Shown here piece by piece: positions 36,474 through 46,700 of a stretch of 64,000 nucleotides of DNA (its first letter is position 1; the number at the start of each line of letters is the position of its first letter). The stretch covers positions 1,126,479 through 1,190,478 of the forward strand of contig JAOSKV010000001.1 in NCBI GenBank assembly GCA_027493405.1, given 5' to 3'. Under the pieces are notes generated by a model. That model had not been told where the DNA came from and made no database searches. It worked only from the letters and a program-made list of their open reading frames with translations. The position numbers were made by a program, and so were the translations under genes. The DNA comes from FEB-22 sp003105195. GTDB taxonomy: Bacteria > Pseudomonadota > Alphaproteobacteria > Rhizobiales > Xanthobacteraceae.

Positions 36474-36866
36474 CTAGAACACCGTGCACAGCACTTCGCC
36501 GCCGACGTTCTGGTCGCGCGCCTCGTGATCGGCCATGACCCCCTTCGGGGTCGAGACGATGGAGATCCCGAGGCCGTTGTTGATGCGCGGCAGGTTCTTC
36601 ACCGACGCGTAGACGCGCCGGCCCGGTTTCGACACGCGGGCGATCTCGCGGATCACCGGCGTGCCGTCGAAATATTTCAGCTCGATCTCGAACTCGCTGC
36701 GCCCGCCGGCGTGCTCCACCGCGGTGTAGCCGCGGATGTAGCCCTCGCTCTTGAGCACCTCGAGCACGTTGGCGCGCAGCTTCGAGCCGGGCGTCGACAC
36801 CTTGTTCTTGCGCCGCAGCTGTGCGTTGCGGATGCGCGTGATCAGATCGCCGATCGGATCGTTCAT
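36474..36866 (-). CDS. rpsH: 30S ribosomal protein S8
   Basis: 130 aa. MNDPIGDLITRIRNAQLRRK and the C-terminal GLGISIVSTPKGVMADHEAR are diagnostic. S8 binds helix 21 of 16S rRNA and, in E. coli, represses the spc operon; regulation here was not examined. Confidence 0.97.
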   Translation of the reverse strand: MNDPIGDLITRIRNAQLRRKNKVSTPGSKLRANVLEVLKSEGYIRGYTAVEHAGGRSEFEIELKYFDGTPVIREIARVSKPGRRVYASVKNLPRINNGLGISIVSTPKGVMADHEARDQNVGGEVLCTVF

Positions 36867-36879
36867 GCTCCGACCCTCC

Positions 36880-37185
36880 TCACCAGCTCGACTTCAGGAG
36901 CCCGGGGATCAGGCCCTTGGACCCCAGGTCCCTGAGCGCGATGCGGCTCATCTTGAGCTTGCGGTAGTTGCCGCGCGGCCGGCCCGTGACCTCGCAGCGC
37001 AGCCGGATGCGGGTGCGCGAGGAGTTGCGCGGCAGCTCGGCGAGCTTGAGGGCCGCGGCGAAACGGTCCTCCATCGGCAGCTCCTTGTCGCGCGCGATCG
37101 CCTTCAGCCGCGAGCGCCGGCCGAGATACTTCTTGGCCATCCTGGCGCGCCGGTTGTTCTTCTCGATCGAACTCTTCTTCGCCAT
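36880..37185 (-). CDS. rpsN: 30S ribosomal protein S14
   Basis: 101 aa, the long zinc-free form (no CxxC pairs): MAKKSSIEKNNRRARMAKK and the C-terminal TGRPRGNYRKLKMSRIALRDLGSKG. Lies between rplE and rpsH. Confidence 0.97.
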   Translation of the reverse strand: MAKKSSIEKNNRRARMAKKYLGRRSRLKAIARDKELPMEDRFAAALKLAELPRNSSRTRIRLRCEVTGRPRGNYRKLKMSRIALRDLGSKGLIPGLLKSSW

Positions 37186-37231
37186 CAGTGTCTCCTGGCT
37201 CTCCGCGTTTGAGGTGGGCCGGACGGCCCCC

Positions 37232-37789
37232 TCACTGCCGGAAGGGGAAGTTGAACGCCGCGAGCAGCGCGCGCGCCTCGTCGTCGGTGCGCGCGGTGGT
37301 GCAGACGACGATGTCCATGCCCCAGACCGCCTCGGCCTTGTCGTAGTCGATCTCGGGGAAGATGATGTGCTCGCGGATGCCGAGCGCGTAGTTGCCGCGC
37401 CCGTCGAAGCTCTTCGGGTTCAGCCCGCGGAAGTCGCGCACGCGCGGCAGCGCGATGTTCACGAGCCGGTCGATGAACTCGTACATGCGCGCGCGGCGCA
37501 GCGTGACCCTGGCGCCGATCGGCTGGTTCTCGCGCAGCTTGTAGGTCGCGATCGCCTTGCGCGACTTGGTGATCACCGCCTTCTGGCCCGCGATCAGGCT
37601 GAGATCGGCCGCCGCCGACTCCACCTTCTTGCGGTCCGCCACGCCCTCGCCGACGCCCATGTTCAGCACGACCTTGTCGAGCTGCGGCACCTGCATCGGG
37701 TTCGTGTAGCCGAACTGCTCGGTCAGGCTCTTGCGGATGACCCCGTCGTAGTGCGACCGCAGGCGCGGGATGTACTGGGTCTCAGCCAT
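37232..37789 (-). CDS. rplE: 50S ribosomal protein L5
   Basis: 185 aa. MAETQYIPRLRSHYDGVIRKSL, then VVLNMGVGEG and the 5S-rRNA-binding stretch. It overlaps the rplX end by 8 bases. L5 contacts the P-site tRNA elbow through the central protuberance. Confidence 0.97.
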   Translation of the reverse strand: MAETQYIPRLRSHYDGVIRKSLTEQFGYTNPMQVPQLDKVVLNMGVGEGVADRKKVESAAADLSLIAGQKAVITKSRKAIATYKLRENQPIGARVTLRRARMYEFIDRLVNIALPRVRDFRGLNPKSFDGRGNYALGIREHIIFPEIDYDKAEAVWGMDIVVCTTARTDDEARALLAAFNFPFRQ

Positions 37790-38099
37790 CGATCTCGACT
37801 CCCGAACGCTTCGCCACCCGGACCTTCTTGCCGTCGGCCATGATCTTGAAGCCGACGCGCGTCGGCTTGCCGTCCTTCGGGTCGGCGAGCGCGAGGTTGG
37901 ACACGTGGACGGGGGCCTCCTTGGAGACGATGCCGCCCTCCTGCTGCGCGGTCTGGCGCTGGTGGCGCTTGACCATGTTCACGCCGCGCACCAGCGCCCG
38001 GCTCTCGGCCGGGCGCATCTCGATCACCTCGCCGGTGCGGCCCTTGTCGCGGCCCGAGAGCACGACGACGCGATCGCCCTTGCGGATCTTCGCGGCCAT
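37782..38099 (-). CDS. rplX: 50S ribosomal protein L24
   Basis: 105 aa with a KOW motif (KIRKGDRVVVLSGRDKGRTGEV). The ATG at 38099 shares one base with the rplN stop (TGATG); a GTG one codon earlier is less likely. L24 starts 50S assembly. Confidence 0.96.
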   Translation of the reverse strand: MAAKIRKGDRVVVLSGRDKGRTGEVIEMRPAESRALVRGVNMVKRHQRQTAQQEGGIVSKEAPVHVSNLALADPKDGKPTRVGFKIMADGKKVRVAKRSGVEIDG

Positions 38100-38467
38100 C
38101 ACAGCACCTCCGGCGCGAGCGAGACGATCTTCATGTGGTTGCGCGCGCGCAGCTCGCGCGGCACCGGCCCGAAGATGCGGGTCCCGATCGGCTCCATCTG
38201 CGGGTTGATCAGCACGGCGGCGTTGCGGTCGAAACGGATCACCGAGCCGTCGGCGCGGCGGATGTCCTTCGACACGCGCACCACGACGGCCTTCATCACG
38301 TCGCCCTTCTTCACGCGCCCGCGCGGAATCGCCTCCTTCACGGAAACCACGATCACGTCACCGACGGTCGCGTATTTGCGCTTGGAACCGCCGAGCACCT
38401 TGATGCACATCACTCGTCGCGCGCCGGAATTGTCCGCCACGTCGAGGTTGGTCTGCATCTGAATCAT
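38099..38467 (-). CDS. rplN: 50S ribosomal protein L14
   Basis: 122 aa, standard length: MIQMQTNLDVADNSGARRVMCIKVLGGS and the C-terminal RELRARNHMKIVSLAPEVL. L14 forms an intersubunit bridge. The stop is coupled to the rplX start. Confidence 0.97.
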   Translation of the reverse strand: MIQMQTNLDVADNSGARRVMCIKVLGGSKRKYATVGDVIVVSVKEAIPRGRVKKGDVMKAVVVRVSKDIRRADGSVIRFDRNAAVLINPQMEPIGTRIFGPVPRELRARNHMKIVSLAPEVL

Positions 38468-38504
38468 GATGCACCTCTGCCTCTCTCAGCTCGCGCGCCC
38501 GGCG

Positions 38505-38753
38505 CTAGCTTGCTGCCTTCTTCTCGCCCTGCACCACGGCCCAACGCTTGAGCCGCGAGATCGGGGCGTGCTCCTCGATCCACACGAGATCGCCGACCTT
38601 GTACTCGTTCGTCTCGTCGTGCGCGTGGTAGTGCTTCGAGCGCCGCACGGTCTTCTTCAGCACCGGGTGCGTGAACCGGCGCTCGACGCGGACCACGACG
38701 GTCTTGTCCTGCTTGTCGCTGATCACGACGCCCTGGAGCATGCGCTTCGGCAT
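38505..38753 (-). CDS. rpsQ: 30S ribosomal protein S17
   Basis: 82 aa OB-fold protein: MPKRMLQGVVISDKQDKTVVV, then VERRFTHPVLKKTVRRSKHYHAHDE. Follows rpmC after 7 bp. Confidence 0.97.
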   Translation of the reverse strand: MPKRMLQGVVISDKQDKTVVVRVERRFTHPVLKKTVRRSKHYHAHDETNEYKVGDLVWIEEHAPISRLKRWAVVQGEKKAAS

Positions 38754-38760
38754 GTTGTCC

Positions 38761-38967
38761 TCACTTGTCCTTCTGCGTCGCGGCGCGTTTCTGCTGCGCG
38801 ACGGTCTTGATGCGTGCGATGTCGCGGCGCACCGCGCGCACGCGACCGGTGTTCTCGAGCTGGCCCGTGGCCCGCTGGAAGCGCAGGTTGAACTGCTCCT
38901 TCTTGAGCTTGAGCAGCTCGTCGGAGAGCTGGTCGGGGGTCATCGCCCTGACGTCGGCGGCCTTCAT
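38761..38967 (-). CDS. rpmC: 50S ribosomal protein L29
   Basis: 68 aa two-helix protein: MKAADVRAMTPDQLSDELLKLKKEQFNLRFQ, then GQLENTGRVRAVRRDIARIKT. Lies at the tunnel exit next to L23. Between rplP and rpsQ. Confidence 0.97.
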   Translation of the reverse strand: MKAADVRAMTPDQLSDELLKLKKEQFNLRFQRATGQLENTGRVRAVRRDIARIKTVAQQKRAATQKDK

Positions 38968-38983
38968 CTCGGTTCTCCGTCCC

Positions 38984-39397
38984 CTACTCGGCGATGCGCT
39001 CGACGAAGCGCGTCTTGATCGGCAATTTGGCGGCGGCGAGCCCGAGCGCCTCGCGCGCCACCTGCACCGGCACGCCGTCCACCTCGAACAGCACCCGGCC
39101 CGGCTTCACGCGCACGACCCACAGCTCGGGCGCGCCCTTGCCCTTGCCCATGCGGACCTCGATCGGCTTCTTCGACACCGGCACGTCCGGGAAGATGCGG
39201 ATCCAGACGCGCCCGGCGCGCTTCATGTGGCGGGTCATGGCGCGGCGTGCCGCCTCGATCTGGCGCGCCGTGACCCGCTCCGGCTCCAGCGCCTTCAGCC
39301 CGAACTGGCCGAACGACAGCGAGGCCCCGGAGGTCGCGACGCCCTTGATCCGGCCCTTGTGCGCCTTGCGGAACTTGGTGCGCATCGGTTGCAGCAT
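38984..39397 (-). CDS. rplP: 50S ribosomal protein L16
   Basis: 137 aa: MLQPMRTKFRKAHKGRIKG and the conserved RQIEAARRAMTRHMKRAGRVWIRIFPD and GKGKGAPELWVVRVKPGRVL. L16 positions the A-site tRNA. Between rpsC and rpmC. Confidence 0.97.
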   Translation of the reverse strand: MLQPMRTKFRKAHKGRIKGVATSGASLSFGQFGLKALEPERVTARQIEAARRAMTRHMKRAGRVWIRIFPDVPVSKKPIEVRMGKGKGAPELWVVRVKPGRVLFEVDGVPVQVAREALGLAAAKLPIKTRFVERIAE

Positions 39398-39430
39398 GGC
39401 TGCCTCTCTTTCCCTTGCCCGTCCGTCCGA

Positions 39431-40129
39431 TCAGCCGACGTCGCGCCGCGGCCGCCCGGCATCCGCCTCGGCCATGCGCTTGTCCTGCGCCATCGGATCG
39501 TGCTCGAGGATCTCGCCCTTGAAGATCCACACCTTCACGCCGCAGGTGCCGTAGGTGGTGAACGCGGTGGCCACGCCGAAATCGACGTCGGCGCGCAGCG
39601 TGTGCAGCGGCACCCGGCCCTCGCGGTACCACTCCATGCGCGCGATCTCGGCGCCGCCGAGACGGCCCGAGCAGTTGATCCGGATGCCCTCGGCGCCGAG
39701 GCGCATCGCCGACTGCACGGCGCGCTTCATGGCGCGCCGGAACGCGACGCGGCGCTCGAGCTGCTGGGAGATCGATTCCGCGACCAGCTGCGCGTCGAGC
39801 TCGGGCTTGCGGATCTCGACGATGTTGATCACCACGTCGGAATCGGTGAGCTCCGCCACCTTCTTGCGCAGCTTCTCGATGTCGGCGCCCTTCTTGCCGA
39901 TCACCACGCCCGGCCGCGCCGAGTGGATGGTGACGCGGCACTTCTTGTGCGGCCGCTCGATCACGATCCTGGAGACCGCCGCCTGCTTGAGCTGCTCCAT
40001 GAGGGCCTCGCGGATCCTCATGTCCTCGTGCATCAGCTTGCCGTAGTCGTTCTTGCCGGCGTACCAGCGCGAGTCCCACGTCCGGTTGATGCCGAGGCGC
40101 AGCCCGATTGGATTGACTTTCTGGCCCAT
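39431..40129 (-). CDS. rpsC: 30S ribosomal protein S3
   Basis: 232 aa. MGQKVNPIGLRLGINRTWDSRWYA start, KH domain with GVVIGKKGADIEKL, and C-terminal ISQQLERRVAFRRAMKRAVQ. S3 forms part of the mRNA entry channel. The open frame extends upstream, but this ATG gives the canonical start. Confidence 0.97.
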   Translation of the reverse strand: MGQKVNPIGLRLGINRTWDSRWYAGKNDYGKLMHEDMRIREALMEQLKQAAVSRIVIERPHKKCRVTIHSARPGVVIGKKGADIEKLRKKVAELTDSDVVINIVEIRKPELDAQLVAESISQQLERRVAFRRAMKRAVQSAMRLGAEGIRINCSGRLGGAEIARMEWYREGRVPLHTLRADVDFGVATAFTTYGTCGVKVWIFKGEILEHDPMAQDKRMAEADAGRPRRDVG

Positions 40130-40152
40130 GTCTCTCTCCGACTGCCGTCCTC

Positions 40153-40533
40153 TCAGGCCTGCGCCTCGACCTGACGCACCACGATGGTCAGGTTGGCGAA
40201 CGGCTTTTGGATCTTGCCGATGCGGCCGCGCGCCCGCGGCGAGAACCGCTTGAGCACGATGGCCTTGCCGACATGCGCCTCGGCGACGACCAGATCGTCG
40301 ACGTCGAGGTCGTGATTGTTCTCGGCATTGGCGATCGCCGATTCCAGGCACTTGCGCACGTCCTTGGCGATGCGCTTGCGCGAGAACTGCAGGTCGGCGA
40401 GCGCCGTCGCGACCTTCTTGCCGCGGATCAGGCCCGCGACCAGGTTGAGCTTCTGCGGGCTCACCCGGAGCATCCGGGCCACCGCCTTGGCCTCGTTGTC
40501 GGCGAGGTCGCGTCCGCGCGCCTTCTTGCTCAT
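40153..40533 (-). CDS. rplV: 50S ribosomal protein L22
   Basis: 126 aa. MSKKARGRDLADNEAKAVARMLRVSPQKLNLVAGLIRGK start; the beta-hairpin residues FSPRARGRIGKIQKPFANLTIV reach into the exit tunnel, the region where macrolide-resistance changes arise. Longer in-frame starts run into rpsS and are rejected. Confidence 0.97.
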   Translation of the reverse strand: MSKKARGRDLADNEAKAVARMLRVSPQKLNLVAGLIRGKKVATALADLQFSRKRIAKDVRKCLESAIANAENNHDLDVDDLVVAEAHVGKAIVLKRFSPRARGRIGKIQKPFANLTIVVRQVEAQA

Positions 40534-40550
40534 CGCATGTCCCTCGAACC

Positions 40551-40841
40551 TCAGGAGGCGCCGCCGGCGCGTTTCGCCTTCCGGTCGGCCGAGTGGCCGT
40601 AGAAGGTGCGCGTCGGGGCGAACTCGCCGAACTTGTGGCCGACCATCTCCTCGGTGACGAGCACCGGGATGTGCTTGTGTCCGTTGTAGACGCCGAACGT
40701 GAGACCCACGAACTGCGGCAGGATCGTCGAGCGACGGCTCCAGATCTTGATCACCTCGTGCCGTCCCGACGAGCGCGAGGCCTCCGCCTTCTTCAGGAGG
40801 TAGCCGTCGACGAAGGGACCCTTCCAAACCGAACGCGCCAT
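40551..40841 (-). CDS. rpsS: 30S ribosomal protein S19
   Basis: 96 aa: MARSVWKGPFVDGYLLKKAE, then IKIWSRRSTILPQFVGLTFGVYNG and KFGEFAPTRTFYGHSADRKAKR. S19 lies in the 30S head near A- and P-site tRNAs. Confidence 0.97.
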   Translation of the reverse strand: MARSVWKGPFVDGYLLKKAEASRSSGRHEVIKIWSRRSTILPQFVGLTFGVYNGHKHIPVLVTEEMVGHKFGEFAPTRTFYGHSADRKAKRAGGAS

Positions 40842-40856
40842 GATGCTGGTCCTCGC

Positions 40857-41696
40857 CTATTTCTTCTTCTTCCGCGCGTGGCGGCTCGACACGATGAACT
40901 TCTGCGTCGCCTTGTTCTTGCGGGTCTTCTTGCCCTTGGTCGGGAAGCCCCAAGGCGTCACGGGGTGGCGTCCGCCCGAGGTGCGGCCTTCGCCGCCGCC
41001 GTGCGGGTGGTCGATCGGGTTCATGGAGACGCCGCGGTTGTGCGGCCGGCGCCCGAGCCAGCGCGTGCGGCCGGCCTTGCCGATCGAGATGTTCATGTTG
41101 TCGGGGTTCGAGACCGCGCCGACGGTCGCCATGCAGCGCCCGTGCACCAGGCGCTGCTCGCCCGAGTTGAGGCGCAGTGTGACGTAGTCCTGGTCGCGGC
41201 CGACGATCTGGGCGTAGGTGCCGGCCGAGCGCGCGAGCTGCCCGCCCTTGCCGATCTTGAACTCGACATTGTGCACGATGGTGCCGATCGGCATGTTGCC
41301 CATCGGCATGGCGTTGCCGGGCTTCACGTCCACGTGCTCGCCCGCGACCACGGTGTCGCCCGCCGCCAGGCGCTGCGGCGCCAGGATGTAGGCGAGCTCG
41401 CCGTCCTCGTACTTGATGAGGGCGATGAAACCGGTGCGGTTCGGGTCGTACTCCAGCCGCTCGACCACGGCCGGCATGTCGAACTTGCGCCGCTTGAAGT
41501 CGATCGTGCGGTAGGTCTTCTTGTGCCCGCCGCCGCGGAAGCGCGTGGTGATGCGCCCGTTGTTGTTGCGCCCGCCGCTCGAGTTCTTGCCCTCGGTGAG
41601 CGTCTTGACCGGCTTGCCCTTGTAGAGGCCGGAACGGTCGACGATCACCAGCTGGCGCTGGCTCGGCGTGACCGGTCGGTAGGTCTTGAGTGCCAT
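40857..41696 (-). CDS. rplB: 50S ribosomal protein L2
   Basis: 279 aa, canonical length. MALKTYRPVTPSQRQLVIVDRSGLYKG, and the peptidyl-transferase-proximal motif GVSMNPIDHPHGGGEGRTSGGRHPVTPWG with its conserved His. Between rplW and rpsS. Confidence 0.98.
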   Translation of the reverse strand: MALKTYRPVTPSQRQLVIVDRSGLYKGKPVKTLTEGKNSSGGRNNNGRITTRFRGGGHKKTYRTIDFKRRKFDMPAVVERLEYDPNRTGFIALIKYEDGELAYILAPQRLAAGDTVVAGEHVDVKPGNAMPMGNMPIGTIVHNVEFKIGKGGQLARSAGTYAQIVGRDQDYVTLRLNSGEQRLVHGRCMATVGAVSNPDNMNISIGKAGRTRWLGRRPHNRGVSMNPIDHPHGGGEGRTSGGRHPVTPWGFPTKGKKTRKNKATQKFIVSSRHARKKKK

Positions 41697-41712
41697 CTCT
41701 CTCTCCGGTCCC

Positions 41713-42012
41713 TCAGAGTCCGGTGGTCACGTCGATGCGGTGACCCTCTTCGAGGGTCACGATCGCGCGCTTGCTGTCGGAGGTCATGCCGAGCACGCCC
41801 TTGAACACCCGTTTCTTGCCCTTGCGGTTGAGCGTGTTGACGCTCTTGACCTTCACGTCGAACAGCTTCTCGACCGCTTCCTTGATCTGCGGCTTGGTGG
41901 CGGTGGTCGCCACCTTGAAGACGACCTGGTTCTGCTCGGACGACGTGGTCGCCTTCTCGGTGATCACCGGCGACAGGATCACGTCGTAGTGGCGCGGATC
42001 GGACGTGCTCAT
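41713..42012 (-). CDS. rplW: 50S ribosomal protein L23
   Basis: 99 aa: HYDVILSPVITEKATTSSEQNQVVF and the basic loop LNRKGKKRVFKGVLG. L23 docks trigger factor and SRP at the tunnel exit. Overlaps the rplD stop by 4 bases (ATGA). Confidence 0.97.
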   Translation of the reverse strand: MSTSDPRHYDVILSPVITEKATTSSEQNQVVFKVATTATKPQIKEAVEKLFDVKVKSVNTLNRKGKKRVFKGVLGMTSDSKRAIVTLEEGHRIDVTTGL

Positions 42013-42629
42013 TTGAATCGCGCCTCCAGCGCATCGACCGCGGCCCTGGTCAGCACCAGCGTCTGCCGCCGCAGGATGTCGTAGACGTTGATGCCCTGCA
42101 CGGGCAGCACGTCGACGTTGGGGATGTTGCGCGCGGCGAGGCGGAAGTTCGCGTCCACCTCGGCGCCGTCGATGATCAGCGCGTTCGCGAGCCCGAGCTT
42201 CTCGAAGCGCTGCTTGAGCGCGGCGGTCTTGGCGTCCTTCACCGCCGCCGTCTCGAGCACCACGATGCCGCCGTCCTTGGCCTTGGCCGAGAGCGCGTGG
42301 CGCAGCGCCAGCGCGCGCACCTTCTTCGGCAGGTCGATGGCGTGGCTGCGCACCACCGGGCCGAACGAGCGGCCGCCGCCGCGGAACAGGTTGGCGCGCG
42401 CCGAGCCGTGCCGGGCGCCGCCGGTGCCCTTCTGGCGGTACAGCTTCTTGCCGGTGCGGTGGATCTCCGCCCGGTTCTTCACCTTGTGGGTGCCGGCCTG
42501 GCGGCGCGAGAGCTGCCAGACCACGCAGCGTTGGATCAGGTCGGTGCGCGGCTCGAGTCCGAAAATCTCGTCGGACAGCGTGACCGAGCCCGCCTCCTTG
42601 CCCTCGAGGGTGGTGATCTTCAGTTCCAT
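42009..42629 (-). CDS. rplD: 50S ribosomal protein L4
   Basis: 206 aa. MELKITTLEGKEAGSVTLSDEIFGLEPR start and the tunnel loop KLYRQKGTGGARHGSARANLFRGGG. In E. coli L4 autoregulates the S10 operon; this was not tested here. One base separates it from rplC. Confidence 0.97.
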   Translation of the reverse strand: MELKITTLEGKEAGSVTLSDEIFGLEPRTDLIQRCVVWQLSRRQAGTHKVKNRAEIHRTGKKLYRQKGTGGARHGSARANLFRGGGRSFGPVVRSHAIDLPKKVRALALRHALSAKAKDGGIVVLETAAVKDAKTAALKQRFEKLGLANALIIDGAEVDANFRLAARNIPNVDVLPVQGINVYDILRRQTLVLTRAAVDALEARFK

Positions 42630-42630
42630 G

Positions 42631-43359
42631 TCACGCGCCTTCCTTCACGGTCTCGGCCTCGGCGGGCGCGGCCTCGCCCGAACCGTCCAGGCGGAACGCG
42701 CCCGGCTTCGGCGCCTCCTTGGGCAGCGACTTCTTCACGGCGTCGCGCACCGTGATCCAGCCGCCCTTGGCGCCCGGCACCGCGCCTTCCACCAGGATCA
42801 GGCCGCGCGCCGTGTCGGTCTGCACCACGCGCAGGTTGAGCGTGGTCACCCGCTCGACGCCCATGTGGCCGGCCATCTTCTTGTTCTTGAAGGTCTTGCC
42901 CGGGTCCTGGCGGCCGCCGGTCGAGCCGTGCGAGCGGTGCGAGATCGACACGCCGTGCGAAGCGCGCAGGCCGCCGAAGTTCCAGCGCTTCATCGGGCCC
43001 GCGAAGCCCTTGCCGATCGAGGTGCCGGTGACATCGACATACTGGCCGACCACGAAATGGTCCGCCGTGATCTCGGCACCGACCGGGATCAGCGCGTCCT
43101 CGCTCACGCGGAATTCGGCCACGGTGCGCTTGGGCTCGACCTTGGCCACCGCGAAATGGCCGCGCTCGGCCTTGCTCACGTTCTTCACCTTGCGGGTCCC
43201 GGAGCCGACCTGGAGCGCGACGTAGCCGTCCTTCTCCTTGCTGCGGTGGGCCACGACCTGGCAGTTCGCGAGCTTCAGCACCGTCACCGGCACATGCTCG
43301 CCGGCGTCTGTGAAGACGCGGGTCATTCCGACCTTTTGTGCGATCACCCCGGAACGCAT
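42631..43359 (-). CDS. rplC: 50S ribosomal protein L3
   Basis: 242 aa. MRSGVIAQKVGMTRVFTDAGEHVPVTV start and the loop GFAGPMKRWNFGGLRASHGVSISHRSHGSTGGRQDPGKTFK region, which reaches the peptidyl transferase centre and carries the Gln methylated by PrmB in other bacteria. A C-terminal Ala/Glu-rich extension (SGEAAPAEAETVKEGA) is typical of alphaproteobacteria. Confidence 0.97.
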   Translation of the reverse strand: MRSGVIAQKVGMTRVFTDAGEHVPVTVLKLANCQVVAHRSKEKDGYVALQVGSGTRKVKNVSKAERGHFAVAKVEPKRTVAEFRVSEDALIPVGAEITADHFVVGQYVDVTGTSIGKGFAGPMKRWNFGGLRASHGVSISHRSHGSTGGRQDPGKTFKNKKMAGHMGVERVTTLNLRVVQTDTARGLILVEGAVPGAKGGWITVRDAVKKSLPKEAPKPGAFRLDGSGEAAPAEAETVKEGA

Positions 43360-43396
43360 TGGCGTATCCTCGAAATGAGTTTCAGTCGAACGGCGC

Positions 43397-43705
43397 TCAG
43401 AGCTTGATCTCGACGTCCACGCCGGCGGCGAGATCGAGCTTCATCAGCGCATCGACGGTCTGCGGCGTCGGATCGACGATGTCGAGGAGACGCTTGTGCG
43501 TGCGCATCTCGAACTGCTCGCGGCTCTTCTTGTCGATGTGCGGCGATCGATTGACCGTGAACTTCTCGATCTTCGTCGGCAGCGGGATCGGCCCGCGCAC
43601 CTGCGCGCCGGTGCGCTTCGCCGTATTGACGATCTCGCGCGTCGACGCATCGAGGATGCGGTGGTCGAACGCCTTGAGCCGGATCCGGATATTCTGGCCG
43701 TTCAT
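43397..43705 (-). CDS. rpsJ: 30S ribosomal protein S10
   Basis: 102 aa: MNGQNIRIRLKAFDHRILDAS, the tip loop GPIPLPTKIEKFTVNRSPHIDKKSREQFE. S10 also works as NusE in antitermination. First gene of the S10 cluster after tuf, with a 54-bp spacer that holds a strong hairpin. Confidence 0.97.
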   Translation of the reverse strand: MNGQNIRIRLKAFDHRILDASTREIVNTAKRTGAQVRGPIPLPTKIEKFTVNRSPHIDKKSREQFEMRTHKRLLDIVDPTPQTVDALMKLDLAAGVDVEIKL

Positions 43706-43722
43706 GTCTGGGCTCCAAGTCG

Positions 43723-43749
43723 AAGGGGCGTGGGTGGCCCACGCCCCTT
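43723..43749 (-). terminator. Hairpin between tuf and rpsJ, possible partial terminator
   Basis: A perfect 12-bp inverted repeat (AAGGGGCGTGGG and its complement) with a 3-base loop lies right after the tuf stop. There is no uridine tract, so it may act as a partial terminator, processing site or 3' stabiliser that sets different levels for tuf and the S10 genes. Confidence 0.5.
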
Positions 43750-43759
43750 GCGACCTCTG

Positions 43760-44950
<1,191 letters not shown>

Positions 44951-45171
44951 GGCGGGTTCCTGACGCTGCGGCGGGAAAGCGCGGACGGTTTAGGCGGGCT
45001 TTTTGCGGGATTCAAGGGCCTCGATGGCCCGAGCGGGCCGCGCGCGGCGAGGCGGAGGCGGGCCTTCGGCCGCCCGACGGACCGACGGCCGCCCCCGGGC
45101 GTGAAGCCGCAGGCCGGAACGACCCCGGCCGCGCCGACGTTGACGCCCTGGACCCCGGAGGACACAGCGCC

Positions 45172-45402
45172 ATGACCGCGAAGCCGATCGCCGCCGCCCT
45201 GCTGCTCGCCGCACTCGCGATGCCGGCGCTCGCCCAGGAGGCGTTCTACATCGTCCGGGATTCGACCACCAAGAAGTGCAGCGTGGTCGCCGAGAAGCCG
45301 TCCGCCGGCACCCTCACGATCGTCGGCAGCGGCACCGCCTACAAGACCCGCGAGCAGGCCCAGGAGGCGATGCAGTCGGTCCGGGTCTGCGTGGAGGAGT
45401 AG
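45172..45402 (+). CDS. Small secreted conserved hypothetical protein
   Basis: 76 aa with a clear signal peptide (MTAKPIAAALLLAALAMPALAQ) and a mature domain of about 54 residues with two cysteines (KKCSVV and VRVCVEE) that could form a disulfide. Similar short EAFYIVRDSTTKKC-type proteins occur in Bradyrhizobium relatives. Divergent from tuf. The function is unknown. Confidence 0.75.
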   Translation: MTAKPIAAALLLAALAMPALAQEAFYIVRDSTTKKCSVVAEKPSAGTLTIVGSGTAYKTREQAQEAMQSVRVCVEE

Positions 45403-46029
45403 CGGGTACCGTTCGGGTGGGCCCTTCGCGGCGAGTCCTTAGTCGTATCGCCTTGCGGGGATGTTGCAGCGCGTCCCATCACTTGCACCGATACGCACAC
45501 ACCGATTCAGGTTGCATCAATCGGGTGTGTCATCTTTGCCGAGGGCGATCACATGTCCGCCGCTGCTCGATGTCAGAGGACCAGGTCTCGAAGGCCTGCA
45601 GCTTTTCATTGATGCGCGTAATTGAGAGTTCTTTCAACCGGGTTCAAGCTGACGATGCTGCGGTCAGGTAGTTGCCTGATTTCGGTATTCCGCTTCTTCT
45701 TTCGAAGAACCCGTTGGGGACGATATTGATGGTTCGAAAGTTTGTCTCGCGCGACGCCGTGGCTGATCGGCTGGGCAGAGAGGGGAATGATCCGACGCTG
45801 GGAGCGCACACCAACAGATCTCGACGCCTCGACCGGTGGAGCGCCGGTGCCGACGGTAGAGGATCGGTGGTTCGTCATGGCGAGTCGACACTCACCGATC
45901 ACGATCTCATCTGGCAAGGCGCAGGAGAACGGGGGCAAGGCAGGTGACCAATGCGTCCATCCCAGCGGCCTGAAGGTCTACCCACCCGCGGCTGAGGGCG
46001 GGGATACAGCTCGGTCTCTTGATTACGAG
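45403..46029. other. Non-coding/decayed stretch next to the Fic remnant
   Basis: About 630 bases, visibly less GC-rich than the flanks. I recognise no gene: the open frames on both strands are short and have no family-like motifs. It probably belongs to the same decayed island as the Fic locus. Confidence 0.5.
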
Positions 46030-46700
46030 TTCGCCTGCCCGACAGCTTGCGCGCTGCATTTACGAGCTGAGCCGCGAGCATGCCGTCCAAGAGCGCTCAA
46101 GTACGGAAGTCAACCTTGCCGCTTAAGCTGGTCGTCGCACTCTCAAGGGGTCGTAGTACGGCTTCTTGTCGCCGCGATTTGCTCCGGGATCGTCGGTGTA
46201 CCGGGCAGGAGACTGTCGAGCTTGATGTGACGCACGTAGGAAACGACGCGCGCAGTAGTCCGTTCCATCGAGAAGGGGTGAATCAATTGAGCTTCCAAAG
46301 GATGTAGCGCCAGATGAACAGAGAGGACCGGTCCCAGTTCTCGTTTACGTACTGACAAAGGTGTTCAACTTCCTCGCTGACGAAGCCGCCTCAGGAGGCT
46401 GATGACCGCTGCCGCCGATCTTTACTGGCGTGTTCCTGTAGGTACCGGCCAGAGGGTGCAGCCCTTCAAGCGCAGCCTTTTGAAGTTGCAGAATCATATG
46501 AGACCGCAGCTGAAGGGTCGCTCTGGTTCCTTGACAAACGATCGAATCATCTCGACCGCGAGGTTGAATTGCCGGATGCCGTTTTCGGTTCTCGACGAGC
46601 AATCTCCTCGGGGTCAGTGAGAGACGGGTCTCGGCAATGCTGTGTGATCGCGGAAGCCTCACTTCATCTCGACTCAAGGGAGCATCAACGTCGTCGACCA
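46030..46700 (-). pseudogene. Decayed Fic-family protein gene
   Basis: Pieces of one Fic protein can be followed in order across all three minus-strand frames. They are GIRQFNLAVEMIRSFVKEPE, QLQKAALEGLHPLAGTYRNTP with VKIGGSGHQPPEA, QYVNENWDRSSLFIWRYILW, then the active-site region where HPF is kept but the HPFxxGNGR core is broken (HPFSMERTTARVVSYV, about 46260), LDSLLPGTPTIPEQIA, KKPYYDPL and a C-terminal LDGMLAAQLVNAARKLSG near 46090-46037. At least five frameshifts separate them. Intact Fic enzymes AMPylate or otherwise modify target proteins. This copy cannot make an active enzyme. Confidence 0.8.
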